Assembly (NCBI RefSeq): GCF_004785685.1
Contig: NZ_SRPF01000003.1
Span: 248,001-312,000 of the forward strand
Direction: 5' to 3'
DNA: 64,000 nt
From: Marinobacter confluentis
Lineage (GTDB): Bacteria; Pseudomonadota; Gammaproteobacteria; Pseudomonadales; Oleiphilaceae
Of this stretch, positions 14,956 to 24,431 are shown piece after piece; positions within the stretch are counted from its first letter, which is position 1, and each line of letters begins with the position of its first letter. The notes under the pieces were generated by a model. The model saw only the letters and a list, made by a program, of their open reading frames with translations. It made no database searches and was not told the DNA's origin. Made by a program: the position numbers and the translations under genes.

Positions 14956-15864
14956 CTATCGTTTTGCACGGGCATCATCCAGCTTCTGGCAAAACAGACG
15001 TGACCCTTGCAGCAATCTCGGCGTGGGGCGCTGAACAAGGGACGGCGGAATGAAATAGAGGTTGTCACGGGCCGTCGCCGCAATTCCGGGAAACGCTTCC
15101 CACCGGGTCAGCCAGTGCCGGTTTTCCTCGCCCATGCCCCCGGCCAGAATAGCCTCGGGATTGGCACCGATGACCGATTCCGCGCTGATCCGCGGCACCA
15201 GGCGATCGAGATCACCAAACACGTTGGCGCCTCCACAGAGGGTGATGACCTTGCCGATCAGGTGTTCGTCATTAACCGTCATCAGAGGCTCATCCCAGAC
15301 CTGATAGAACACCGGCACCGGCTCGGCCGTTTCGTACTGTTGCGCCAGTTCGGCAATGCCCTGTCTGAAACGCTCAGCCTCTGCGAAGCCTTCGCCTTCA
15401 GTGCCAGCAAGCGTCGACAGCCGCTCGATGGTATCGGATACGCCTTCAAAGGTTCGGGGTTCGATGGAGAATACCGGTACACCCAGATCCCTGATCGCCT
15501 CCAGTTGTTCCGGCGGGTTGCCGGTAACCCAGCCGATCACCAGATCCGGAGCCAGTTCCACCAACCGTTCCAGATCCATGCGGGTATGACTGCCAACAGA
15601 GGGGACGTCCAGGGCCGCTTCCGGGTAATCACTGTAGGACACTACCGCAACCACTTTTTCACCGGCACCGGCCGCCCAGACAAGTTCCGTGGCGCCAGGC
15701 GAGAGCGCCGCAACGCGGCTGGCCGGTTGTTCCAGGCAGATTTCCGAGCCGGTGTCGTCGGTGGCACAGACCTGATCGGCCAGGGCCGATGTCTGCCAGA
15801 GGGCGAAGGCGGCTCCAATCATTGCCAGCCCATTGAAAGACCGTTGCCAGAAGAAAGTCAGCAT
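14956..15864 (-). CDS. btuF: Periplasmic cobalamin-binding protein
   Basis: 302 residues. An N-terminal signal peptide (hydrophobic stretch, then TSALADQVC) is followed by the BtuF/FecB-type fold: PASRVAALSPGATELVWAAG, DYPEAALDVPSVGSHTRMDL, LVIGWVTGNPPEQLEAI and VPRISAESVIGANPEAILAG. It delivers B12 from the periplasm to BtuCD. It overlaps the end of the cobN-like gene by 7 bp, so the two are likely co-translated. Confidence 0.93.
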   Translation of the reverse strand: MLTFFWQRSFNGLAMIGAAFALWQTSALADQVCATDDTGSEICLEQPASRVAALSPGATELVWAAGAGEKVVAVVSYSDYPEAALDVPSVGSHTRMDLERLVELAPDLVIGWVTGNPPEQLEAIRDLGVPVFSIEPRTFEGVSDTIERLSTLAGTEGEGFAEAERFRQGIAELAQQYETAEPVPVFYQVWDEPLMTVNDEHLIGKVITLCGGANVFGDLDRLVPRISAESVIGANPEAILAGGMGEENRHWLTRWEAFPGIAATARDNLYFIPPSLVQRPTPRLLQGSRLFCQKLDDARAKR

Positions 15865-18800
15865 GAGCTCATCCGGTTATCCTGTTGCTGGCAGTCATCG
15901 TTGGCGGCAGGCGCCGCACCGTATGACGGTGAGCCGCCCTTGCGAGCCGATTCGAAGGCTTCCCGCTGCCCGGGCTCCAGTTGATCTGCGACCCAGTCCA
16001 TCAATGGATGATCCGGGCGGGTATGTCCACTGCCGGGCAGACCATGGTCGATGATACTAGCAGCGAAGTCACGGGCCAGGGACCGACGGGTAAACACGTC
16101 CGTCTGCCAGAACCCTCGCTTGGCCGCCAGCAGGGCAATGGCCTGCATGTGGGTCTTGACGTGCACGTTGTGTCCTTCTGCCAGGAAGTCATCCAGCCCC
16201 AGGTTGTGGCGGTCCTGAAAATACACATCGTTGATCTCATCCCACATGCTGGAACGCAGCACCTGCGGGCTGGTGATCTGCCAGCCCCAGAGGTTATCCA
16301 GGAAATCGCTGCCCATGGTACGTGCCCCGGCGTAACCATGCTCCATCAGCGGCTTGAGCCATTGTGGGTTGAGGTTACGGGCCCGCAGTTCCACCTGCAG
16401 TGCACGCTGAAGGGAGTCGATTCTTGGTTCCCTCGGGTCGGCATATTGCAGAACCCGGTTCTTTGGAGGTTCTCCGCGCAGGTGTTCCACAGCGTTGGAC
16501 AGACCGCCCTGAAAGTCGAACCCATCGTCGTTATCCAGCAAACCATAAAGGTGGCTGGCCCTGCCCAGGTAGGTATGGTTCACCGACTCCAACTGGCGGT
16601 CAAACGCATTGTGGGCCGGCTCGCCCTGTGCGCCCTTACCATAGACGTGGCCCATGCGACGGCGGTAGGCATACCCCAACTGGGCCCGGTCTTCCCAGGC
16701 ACCGGAGCGGGTGGCCAGACGGTTAACGCCAGCACCGTAGGCCCCGGGAGCCGTTCCGAAAACCCGATGAGCAGCTTCGGCGCCTGCATCCCTCGCAGAG
16801 GCGCCCGCAGCCAACAGCTCACGGGTATCGGCAACCCAGCGTGCCGCTACTTCGTTGGTTGTGAGAGATTCATCGCCCGGTTCCCGCATCTCGACTGGCA
16901 GCACCAACAGGGCCTGTTCCAGCGCCGCGGCCAGTTCAGGATGCTCCGTTTTAATGGTTTCGGCTGCCCCGGCCAGGGCATAACGTGAGGCCAGGTCCAG
17001 CCATTCCAGCTGGCTTTCATACAGATCACGGAACAGTCCGGACGTCGTAAACACCACATTGCGGCGCACCGGAGTATCCGTCTCCGGCCCTGCCGGTAGC
17101 CGCTCCAGGCCCTTCACAATCCCCCGGCTGTTCCATACCGGGCGAATGCCCAGCAGGTTCATGCCGAAGGCAATCATTACGCCTTCATCCCTGACCGTGT
17201 CCGAAGCCCAGAGCACCAGCGCATCACTCTCGCCCTGCTTTCTTCCCTTATCGGCCCTGGCCTCATCCGCCAGCTCTGATGCCAGGGACCAGGCCACCCG
17301 AGTGGGAATAAGGTCGTCGGACAGGGCGTGGAAATTGCGGCCAGTGGGCAGGACGGCTGGGGTGCGCAAGGGGTCGTTGCCCTGGCCCGGCGCCACAAAA
17401 CGGCCATCAAGCGCTGCCAGAAAACTCTGTTTTTCGGCGGCCGGAGAGGCTTCCAGATTCCTGCGCCATTCCGGCTCGGGTTTGCCAGCTTTACCGGCCA
17501 TGGATTCGAGCATGGTATCCACCATGTCCCCGTCCCAGTCGCGCCCAAACACGTGCAGGCCAAGTGGCATGAAATGTTCCTGCATATCAGTGACGTAGTG
17601 GCCCGCCTCGTGAACCAAAAGATCCGGAGACAGTTCGTCCAGAGAAACCTCATCCTCCGACAGACCCATTTCACCGGCAATTTCCCGCTCCAGATCCTCG
17701 CCGATATCCAGCACCTGAATCTTTTCCCGCAGCATCGTCAGGGCCCTTTCCCGGGTGGGGCTGTCGGGCTCGTTGGCGGATTCCCAGGTTTCTACCAGCT
17801 GCCGCAATTCCAGCAGTTCATCGTAGAGCTCGGTCGCCGCTAACGGCGGTGTCAGGTGACTGATCATTACCCCCAGGGCTCGGCGCTTGGCCTGGATGCC
17901 TTCACCCACGCCGTCAACGATGTAGGGATAGATCAGCGGCAGATCGCCGCCCAGCAGGTCGGGGTAATCGTCCCCGGTCAGCCCGGCACGACGACGGGGC
18001 AGAAATTCCCGCGTGGAATGGCGGCCCACGTAGACCAGAGCATCGGCTTTATAGTGATCCCGCAGCCAGTGGTAGAAACCTACATACTGATGGGTCGGCG
18101 GGAAGGTGGTGTTGGCGTGCAGCAGCTCCTCATCCACTTCCCAGCCCCGGGGCGGTTGTGGGCCGATGTAGATGTTGCCAAAACGCAGGCCGGGGAAAAT
18201 CAGCCGGTTATCCACCACCATCGACTGGCCCGGTGCCTCACCCCAGCCTTTCAGGCCCGGAATGCCGGTGTCGGCAAGACGATCCCGACTGGATTTCAAT
18301 GCGTCCTGCTGGCCACCTTCGTTGAGTCGACGCTGCCAGAGTGCTTCGTACTCATCGAGCCGGGTCAGGGCCTGCTCGCGGTTGGGATGCTGGACATGTT
18401 CGATCAGATGGCGCAGGTCACGGATTCCCCGGTTCAGTAGCCCGGTCGCCAGTTCTTTCTCGCCCAACGCGTGGGCCTGTTCCAGCCGTTCGTGCAGATA
18501 GCCCAGGGGGCCGTGGGACATTTCCTCTTGCACTACTGCTGGCAGGGTTTCCAGGTAGCGCTGGTAGGTATCGGCGGTCATGGAATCGGCCTTTCCAGCC
18601 ATTTCCTGCAGTCCGCGTGGATCGTCCGGCAGGTTAACACCCTGGTTCTGGATCAGGTCGTTGAGAGCTTCGGGGCTGTCTGGAAGGGGACCGGTATCGT
18701 AGCCTTCGTTCCTGAGCCAGGTCAGCATTTCATAGAGGGACGCCGGCACATCCAGATTATCCGCACCGATGTTCTGGCGGCCCGGCGGGTGGTTGTAATA

Positions 18801-20063
18801 GATAATTGCCACGCGCTTTTCAGCATCGGCCTTGGTTTGCAGGGTCTGCCAGCGTTTGAGGCGGTTGGCAATGGCGTTCACCCGCTCATTCACCGGTTGC
18901 GTCAGGGTCAGGGCCACGCCAGTGCGCTCGTCAATCACTTCCGGTTCGGCGGCGGCAAGCACCATGGGTTGGCTGACGCCCTGCAGCTCCGGCATCGCCA
19001 GTTTATAATGCACCTTGTCTGCGGGGATGCCGTCCACTGACAGCTTCCATTGACTGGCCGTGCGGGAAGCCAGTCTCAGCCCTTTGATAACCGGCACATC
19101 CAGCCGGGTCAGCGCTTCAGTCACCTGACGCCGGCCCTCGCCACCGCCAACAGTGAAATCCTGCAGGCTGACAATGCCGGAAAGGGTCGCGGGGCTGACG
19201 GTATCACCCAGAGATCGCACCGCTTCCAGGCTGGCACCACCCCATCGGGACAGCACGGCAAAGCATTGTATGCCCCGGTCTTCCAGGGCGGCGCAGGTGG
19301 CATCCAGCAGAGCTCGATCACCCGGTCGGTCGCCGCTGTCCAGATCCAGCAGGGTGACCACCGGACCGGATTTCAGGCCCAGATCCACCGGATCTTCGAT
19401 GGCTTCACCATGACGGTAATAGCGAATCAGCGCCCGGGCAGGCAGCTCTGGCACAGTCAGATCGTGGCCCGCCTGCACCAGCAGCCAGCGCAGCAAGCCA
19501 TCCAGATGCTGAGGGGTGCGGCCCTGATAAAGGGCGCGCCCTTCCAGCCAGGGAACCTGTTGCGGGAACTGGTCACGCAACCCTGCCCGGTGAGCTTCCA
19601 CGTCTGCTCCCGGGTCTGGCGCTTTCATCAGATCGTTCAGGTCAGTGGCTTCCAGCCCATCCAGGACAGCCCGGTTTTCCAGACGTGACAGGCGAGTCAG
19701 AGCGCGATCACCGTTCACTGCCAGCACCGGAAAGTCACGCTCACTCATCTCAGCTCTTATCACCGCTTCAAGACGCCCCACCTGATCACCGAATACCGCC
19801 GCCATCAAAACCGCATCGGCTTTGCTGAGCAGCGATTCCAGTGCAGCGTTATCCATAGTCGCAAGCTGCTCAGGCGTTCTCAGGATGACAGTTTGCCCGG
19901 GGTGGAAATCCAGAAATTGATGTGCACCGGCGGCCATTTCTGCGGCAGAACGGTCTGAAACAACACCCACAACCGTCGCCGCATTCAGTGACAGCGACAA
20001 CAGCCATCCGGAAAACACCATCAACGCGAATACACTCGCTGGAGCCCTGTCAGATTTTGCCAT
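15858..20063 (-). CDS. cobN: CobN/magnesium-chelatase H family protein with apparent signal peptide
   Basis: 1401 residues, longer than a classical CobN of roughly 1,250-1,280. Large-subunit chelatase landmarks include AIIYYNHPPGRQNIGADNLD, GNIYIGPQPPRGWEVDEELL, ADALVYVGRHSTREFLPRR, YPDLLGGDLPLIYPYIVDG and LVHEAGHYVTDMQEH. The N-terminus (MAKSDRAPASVFALMVFSGW then LLSLSLNAATV) reads like a cleavable signal peptide, unlike the cytoplasmic enzyme. The gene lies between btuB and btuF, with 18 bp before it and a 7-bp overlap after it, i.e. among transport genes. No CobS/CobT or ChlI/ChlD partner is in the window. It could be the cobalt-inserting subunit or a periplasmic corrinoid-handling relative; the second is inference. 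Confidence 0.88.
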   Translation of the reverse strand: MAKSDRAPASVFALMVFSGWLLSLSLNAATVVGVVSDRSAAEMAAGAHQFLDFHPGQTVILRTPEQLATMDNAALESLLSKADAVLMAAVFGDQVGRLEAVIRAEMSERDFPVLAVNGDRALTRLSRLENRAVLDGLEATDLNDLMKAPDPGADVEAHRAGLRDQFPQQVPWLEGRALYQGRTPQHLDGLLRWLLVQAGHDLTVPELPARALIRYYRHGEAIEDPVDLGLKSGPVVTLLDLDSGDRPGDRALLDATCAALEDRGIQCFAVLSRWGGASLEAVRSLGDTVSPATLSGIVSLQDFTVGGGEGRRQVTEALTRLDVPVIKGLRLASRTASQWKLSVDGIPADKVHYKLAMPELQGVSQPMVLAAAEPEVIDERTGVALTLTQPVNERVNAIANRLKRWQTLQTKADAEKRVAIIYYNHPPGRQNIGADNLDVPASLYEMLTWLRNEGYDTGPLPDSPEALNDLIQNQGVNLPDDPRGLQEMAGKADSMTADTYQRYLETLPAVVQEEMSHGPLGYLHERLEQAHALGEKELATGLLNRGIRDLRHLIEHVQHPNREQALTRLDEYEALWQRRLNEGGQQDALKSSRDRLADTGIPGLKGWGEAPGQSMVVDNRLIFPGLRFGNIYIGPQPPRGWEVDEELLHANTTFPPTHQYVGFYHWLRDHYKADALVYVGRHSTREFLPRRRAGLTGDDYPDLLGGDLPLIYPYIVDGVGEGIQAKRRALGVMISHLTPPLAATELYDELLELRQLVETWESANEPDSPTRERALTMLREKIQVLDIGEDLEREIAGEMGLSEDEVSLDELSPDLLVHEAGHYVTDMQEHFMPLGLHVFGRDWDGDMVDTMLESMAGKAGKPEPEWRRNLEASPAAEKQSFLAALDGRFVAPGQGNDPLRTPAVLPTGRNFHALSDDLIPTRVAWSLASELADEARADKGRKQGESDALVLWASDTVRDEGVMIAFGMNLLGIRPVWNSRGIVKGLERLPAGPETDTPVRRNVVFTTSGLFRDLYESQLEWLDLASRYALAGAAETIKTEHPELAAALEQALLVLPVEMREPGDESLTTNEVAARWVADTRELLAAGASARDAGAEAAHRVFGTAPGAYGAGVNRLATRSGAWEDRAQLGYAYRRRMGHVYGKGAQGEPAHNAFDRQLESVNHTYLGRASHLYGLLDNDDGFDFQGGLSNAVEHLRGEPPKNRVLQYADPREPRIDSLQRALQVELRARNLNPQWLKPLMEHGYAGARTMGSDFLDNLWGWQITSPQVLRSSMWDEINDVYFQDRHNLGLDDFLAEGHNVHVKTHMQAIALLAAKRGFWQTDVFTRRSLARDFAASIIDHGLPGSGHTRPDHPLMDWVADQLEPGQREAFESARKGGSPSYGAAPAANDDCQQQDNRMSSC

Positions 20064-20081
20064 GCTGAGTCTCCAGAGCGA

Positions 20082-21935
20082 TCACGGTCCGTGAAAGTCG
20101 CGACGAATTGAGAAGAAACCGGTTGTGCCAGCCGTCAGGTACTCTTCGCCATCAAACCGAAGCGCTGTGGAGTAGCGTTTGTCGGTCACATTCTGCAGTG
20201 ACAGGCGCGCATTCCAGTCTTCCGCGAAATTCCAGCCCGCCCGCAGGTCCAGGGTGCCGAAGCCGGGCAGCCGCTCTTCGTTATCTTCGTCGTTATACCG
20301 GTAACCGCTGGCAGCAAAAGTAGCTCCCACGGACCAGTCGCCAAGTGCCCGATCCACATCCAGCCGCAGGGACTGGTGGGAGCGACGGCGCAGGCGGTTG
20401 TCTGTTTCCTCATCGCGCGGGTCCACAAGCGTCAAACGCAAGCCAAGATCCCACTGATCCTTGCTGAATCCGGTAGCCAGTTCAAAACCCTGGATTTCAG
20501 CTTCGCTGACGTTGACTGGGCGGGTATCACCGCCGGTGGTCTGCAGCTCGATCAGATCATCCACGTTGGTCTGGTAGATCGCCGCATCCCAGTACCAGGC
20601 CGTGTAACGGCCGCCGAACCCCAGCTCTACCGCGCTTGATGTTTCGGGCTCAAGATTGGGATTACCCGCGTAGGTGCCGCCGAAACTGAAGGTTTCCAGG
20701 GGGTAGTACAGATCGTTAAAGGTCGGCGCTCGGAAAGCCGTGCCATAGCTCAGGCGCAGTCGATGGGACCGGTCAAAAGAGTGGCCCAGGGCAATGCCGC
20801 CGGTTTCCTGTTTGCCATAGGCTTCGTTGTCGTCGCCCCGCAGCGACAGGTTTAGATCAGTGGGGCCAAAGTTCAGCCGCAGCTGCCCGAACAGTGCCGC
20901 GTTGGTGCGGCTGGTTTCGACAAATTCAATGGAACCGTCGACCTCGTCTACCCTCAGCTCGCCGCCCATGACGAATTCATGAACGCCGAGTGTGACCGTA
21001 TTCAGCCAGCGGGCATCACGGCTTTTGGTGTCGAATACCGAATCGCCGGAATCACGGAAGTTTTCCTGTTCGTCTGCGGATTCCGACAATTGAATGCTTG
21101 TAAGCCAGTAATCACTGACCGGCGTTTCAAGGTTCAGACCAAGGGTCCGCACCATGAAATCGGTATTTCCACCATCGAACTGGCTATTTCCCTCCGATTG
21201 CACCATTACCAGGGATGCCTCGCCGCCGCGGGAAAACTCATGGGTCAGGCGGCCGACACCGGCCGAATTACGGAATCCCTTGTCTTCGCCGTCTTCAAAA
21301 ATCGAAGTGCCGTCGGATTCCTTGTGCAGACCGCTGAGGCTGAGCCGCGTTGAGTCGCCACTGACTGAAACGCCGCCGCTCACTTCCTGCGTATCAAAGT
21401 TTCCGGCACCGGCCTCGATCCAGCCTGATCGTCCGCCATCAGCGGGGTTCAGCGTGAACGCCTGGATAACGCTGCCAACCGCATCCGACCCGTAAAGCGC
21501 GCTGCGGGGCCCGCGCACAATTTCCACGCGCTCAGCAAGTTTGAGAGGAAAATACTGCCAGGGTGCGCCGCCACTGGTGGCTGAACGCAGGCGAACACCA
21601 TCAACCAGAAATACCGTGGAGTCGTTGGAGGTGCCGCGGGCAAACACTGAGGTGTTCTTGCCAAAGGACCCGTTGGACACAATGTCGATGCCGGGCTGCC
21701 CCCGAAGCAGGTCCTTGAATTCCTGGGACTCCTGACGGCGAATTTCTTCATCGCGGACCACCGTCACCGATGACAGGCTTTCGCCGGCGGTTTCCGGGCC
21801 CAGGTTGGCGGTAACGACGATAGGTTCGAGATTGGTGGCCTGGCTCTTGTCATCAGCCAGGGCAGTTGGCAGGTTCAGTGCCGGTAACAATACGGCTGTC
21901 CACAGCAGGCCCAAACGGGTTCTGGGATATTTCAT
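20082..21935 (-). CDS. btuB: TonB-dependent vitamin B12 receptor
   Basis: 617 residues. Signal peptide ending PTALADD, a TonB-box-like NLEPIVVTAN, a plug domain with SSVTVVRDEEIRRQESQEF, VFARGTSNDSTVFLVDGVRL and VEIVRGPRSALYGSDAVGSV, then a beta-barrel ending in aromatic-rich strands (TGFFSIRRDF). It imports cobalamin across the outer membrane using TonB-ExbBD. It is the first gene downstream of the cobalamin riboswitch. The length and the LYGSDAVGSVIQ style match BtuB rather than siderophore receptors. Confidence 0.95.
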   Translation of the reverse strand: MKYPRTRLGLLWTAVLLPALNLPTALADDKSQATNLEPIVVTANLGPETAGESLSSVTVVRDEEIRRQESQEFKDLLRGQPGIDIVSNGSFGKNTSVFARGTSNDSTVFLVDGVRLRSATSGGAPWQYFPLKLAERVEIVRGPRSALYGSDAVGSVIQAFTLNPADGGRSGWIEAGAGNFDTQEVSGGVSVSGDSTRLSLSGLHKESDGTSIFEDGEDKGFRNSAGVGRLTHEFSRGGEASLVMVQSEGNSQFDGGNTDFMVRTLGLNLETPVSDYWLTSIQLSESADEQENFRDSGDSVFDTKSRDARWLNTVTLGVHEFVMGGELRVDEVDGSIEFVETSRTNAALFGQLRLNFGPTDLNLSLRGDDNEAYGKQETGGIALGHSFDRSHRLRLSYGTAFRAPTFNDLYYPLETFSFGGTYAGNPNLEPETSSAVELGFGGRYTAWYWDAAIYQTNVDDLIELQTTGGDTRPVNVSEAEIQGFELATGFSKDQWDLGLRLTLVDPRDEETDNRLRRRSHQSLRLDVDRALGDWSVGATFAASGYRYNDEDNEERLPGFGTLDLRAGWNFAEDWNARLSLQNVTDKRYSTALRFDGEEYLTAGTTGFFSIRRDFHGP

Positions 21936-22119
21936 AATCAGTACTCACTGTCAGACCACACGCACCCGTGTGGTCGGTTCTGGTTCGCTGCGGTAAAAAC
22001 AGGACAGGTGAGCATGTGATCCATGACGGATCAGAACATCGTAGAACGAAGGCGGGCACGGGAGGACTACAAGCAGGCCGATTCACCCACCTTCGCAGCC
22101 CTCCGCAGCGTCTGGTGTG

Positions 22120-22312
22120 TTAACAGGCCGGTCTCCGGGCTTATGAGCGGGTTGTTGCAACAACCCTGAGCGATCGCCTTCCCATGCCGTGGCACAGTGG
22201 CGCGTTCGATCGCTTTTGACTCATTTACCGTTGCGGGGGCAGCGCCGGACTCTAACCGGCTTCCCGTTTCACTTTCGCGCAGCGTTGCGCGTCAGCACCT
22301 GAAAACGAGGGC
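22120..22312 (-). promoter_or_regulatory. Cobalamin riboswitch
   Basis: On the minus strand, reading toward btuB, the conserved parts appear in order: TTTTCAGGTGC, GGGAAGCCGGTTAGAGTCCG, the B12 box GCGCTGCCCCCGCAACGGTA, GCCACTG...GGGAAGGC, and CATAAGCCCGGAGACCGGCC. This is a full class of B12-sensing element. It begins right after the cobD stop codon at 22321 and ends about 185 bp before the btuB ATG. A weak stem (CGAAGGTGGG with CCCGCCTTCG, then TTCT) around 22050-22100 could serve as the expression platform, but this is uncertain. Confidence 0.95.
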
Positions 22313-22320
22313 CAAGGCTA

Positions 22321-23367
22321 TCAACCGGTCACTGACCGGTCAATGTGTTTTGTCAGGTCCGCGAGGGCCTGCTCAAGTTTCTGCCAATCAGATTCACTGC
22401 CCGGCAATCCGAACCTTAACGCCGGCGGCTGATCGAAAACCCGCACCAGAATACCCCGCGACGCCAATCCGTCTGCCAGGGCATGAACCTGTTCAAGGGA
22501 AAGCTGAGGCAGATAACGAAACAGCAGGGTTCCCGTGCTGTCTGGAAGGCCCGCGTGCAAAAGCAGATGGTGAAGGCGCTGGCTATCCCGGGCCAGCCTT
22601 TGCCGGGCTTCCGTCTGCCAGCGCTGATCCGCCAGCGCCTTAGCCATCAGGTAGCGGGCAGGGCCATTCAGATGCCAGGCGCCCAGGGCGTCATCCAGCA
22701 GACCGGCCATCGGCGCAGAGGTAATCACGGCACCCGCTCTTAACCCGGCCAACCCAAAGAATTTACCCAGTGAGCGCATGACGATCAGGCCTGTCTGGCC
22801 GGCAAAACGGGCCATGCTCTGGCCATCGGAGCCTTCAATGAAGGCCTCATCCACGATCAGCCAACCGCCACGGCGGCTCAGGTTCCGGTGCCACGTGAGC
22901 AGTCGCTCTACCGGAATCAGGTCGCCCGTCGGGTTGTTGGGATTGATGCAAACCAGAACATCCAGCTCATCGAGCCAGCCTTCGTCATCGTCCAGCATCT
23001 GCTCCGGCGGAATTCCCAGAACCCGATGCCCCAGGCGCTTCCACCAGTGGCCATGCTCCTGATATCCGGGCACAGGTACACCAACGCAGCCCGGCGCACG
23101 CAGGCCAGGCAATGCCATAATGGCCGACTGGCTTCCGGACACCGGCACACAGGCCGCGTCTTCAGGAGCGCCAACCCAGGCTCCCAGCAAATTGGCAAGC
23201 CCGTCGTCCGGATCAGGTAACCGTTGCCATACCGAAACCGGCACCTCTGGCACCGGCCAGCCCAGCGGATTGATGCCGGTTGAAAGATCCAGCCACTGGT
23301 CGAAAGGAATGTCCCAGCGCTTGGCCGCGTTGTTCAGGCGACCTCCATGGTGCGGCCTGGCCACCAT
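22321..23367 (-). CDS. cobD: L-threonine-O-3-phosphate decarboxylase (CobD/CobC)
   Basis: 348 residues of the class I/II aminotransferase fold. The start at 23367 overlaps the cbiB stop by 1 bp (TGATG) and gives MVARPHHGGRLNNAAKRWDI, the expected N-terminus; the upstream extension is the end of cbiB in another frame. Further marks: LDLSTGINPLGWP, CINPNNPTGDL, VDEAFIEG and VMRSLGKFFGLAGLRAGAVI (PLP lysine). It makes aminopropanol phosphate for the nucleotide loop. The riboswitch follows its stop directly. Confidence 0.93.
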   Translation of the reverse strand: MVARPHHGGRLNNAAKRWDIPFDQWLDLSTGINPLGWPVPEVPVSVWQRLPDPDDGLANLLGAWVGAPEDAACVPVSGSQSAIMALPGLRAPGCVGVPVPGYQEHGHWWKRLGHRVLGIPPEQMLDDDEGWLDELDVLVCINPNNPTGDLIPVERLLTWHRNLSRRGGWLIVDEAFIEGSDGQSMARFAGQTGLIVMRSLGKFFGLAGLRAGAVITSAPMAGLLDDALGAWHLNGPARYLMAKALADQRWQTEARQRLARDSQRLHHLLLHAGLPDSTGTLLFRYLPQLSLEQVHALADGLASRGILVRVFDQPPALRFGLPGSESDWQKLEQALADLTKHIDRSVTG

Positions 23368-24317
23368 CAGCGGAGACCTACCAGCGCCAGTAGCGCGCCA
23401 AAGACAAACAGCACCGACAGCCATAGCCAGACACCCTGCTTTACCAGCCGAATCGCCGCGTTGATTGTATCGGCACCCGGTGCCAGGCCTTCGCCCAGGA
23501 TCGGGCGGTCATGAATACCGGAAGCGTAGGGTGCGGGACCGCCAAGTGTAACGCCCAGAGCTCCAGCGCCAGCGGCCATGACCGGCCCGGCGTTGGGGCT
23601 GTCCCACCCCGGAGCCTGATCACGCCAGCAGCGCAGTGACGTGGATGTGCGACCCAGGATGGCGTAGGTCAATGCGGTAAGACGGGCTGGTAGCCAGTTA
23701 AGAACATCATCCAGCCTCGCCGCGAATCGCCCGAAATAAAGATAACGCGCGGAGCGATAACCCCACATGGCGTCCAGGGTGTTCACCAGCCGATGCAGAA
23801 GCACCCCCGGCAGCCCGGCGATCAGGAACCAGAACAGGCTGGCAAATACTGCATCGGCGCCGTTTTCCAGCATGGATTCAGTCGCCGCGGCCGACACCCC
23901 GGGCTCATCCAGCTCCTGGGCTTTGCGGCTGACTATCCGGCCTACCTGCTCACGGGCGCTCATCAGATCTCCTGCCTTGAGTGCATCGGACACCGCCACA
24001 CCATGCTCAGCCAGGCCCCGCACCGACAGGGCCAGATACAGAATCAGAACCTCAGCGATCAGCAACAGCCAGCCCGGCAAAATAGCGCTGAGCACGACAG
24101 CCGCAATGATCAACGGCATTACCAGAAGCGCAACGCCCAGGACGCCCCGGATCAGACTCTGCCCATAGTCGGCAGGCACTTTATTGAGCCAGCGCTCGGC
24201 AGCCGCCACCGCATGACCGAAGCCCACAAGTGGATGCCACCGGCGGGGTTCACCCAGCCAGTGATCAATCAGCACCGCCATCGCGCACACTGTCGCCGAA
24301 ATCATCAGAGCATTCAT
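23367..24317 (-). CDS. cbiB: Adenosylcobinamide-phosphate synthase (CbiB/CobD)
   Basis: 316 residues from the ATG at 24317, giving MNALMISATVCAMAVLIDHW; the longer upstream frame would run into the divergent cobT promoter region. Family motifs LGEPRRWHPLVGFG, LSVRGLAEH, LDEPGVSAAATESMLENGAD and YRSARYLYFGRFAARLDDVL are clear, with several membrane segments. It attaches aminopropanol (phosphate) to cobyric acid at the inner membrane. Overlaps cobD by 1 bp. The ribosome site is weak, so a slightly different start is possible. Confidence 0.93.
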   Translation of the reverse strand: MNALMISATVCAMAVLIDHWLGEPRRWHPLVGFGHAVAAAERWLNKVPADYGQSLIRGVLGVALLVMPLIIAAVVLSAILPGWLLLIAEVLILYLALSVRGLAEHGVAVSDALKAGDLMSAREQVGRIVSRKAQELDEPGVSAAATESMLENGADAVFASLFWFLIAGLPGVLLHRLVNTLDAMWGYRSARYLYFGRFAARLDDVLNWLPARLTALTYAILGRTSTSLRCWRDQAPGWDSPNAGPVMAAGAGALGVTLGGPAPYASGIHDRPILGEGLAPGADTINAAIRLVKQGVWLWLSVLFVFGALLALVGLR

Positions 24318-24431
24318 GGGGCGACAGTCTACCGCTCCGGCGCCCGCTTGACACACATTCCCGGCCAGTGGACCATCGCGATTCCATAACCCGACCCGGT
24401 CACCCTTACCCCTTGTTGCCAGGATATCCAC

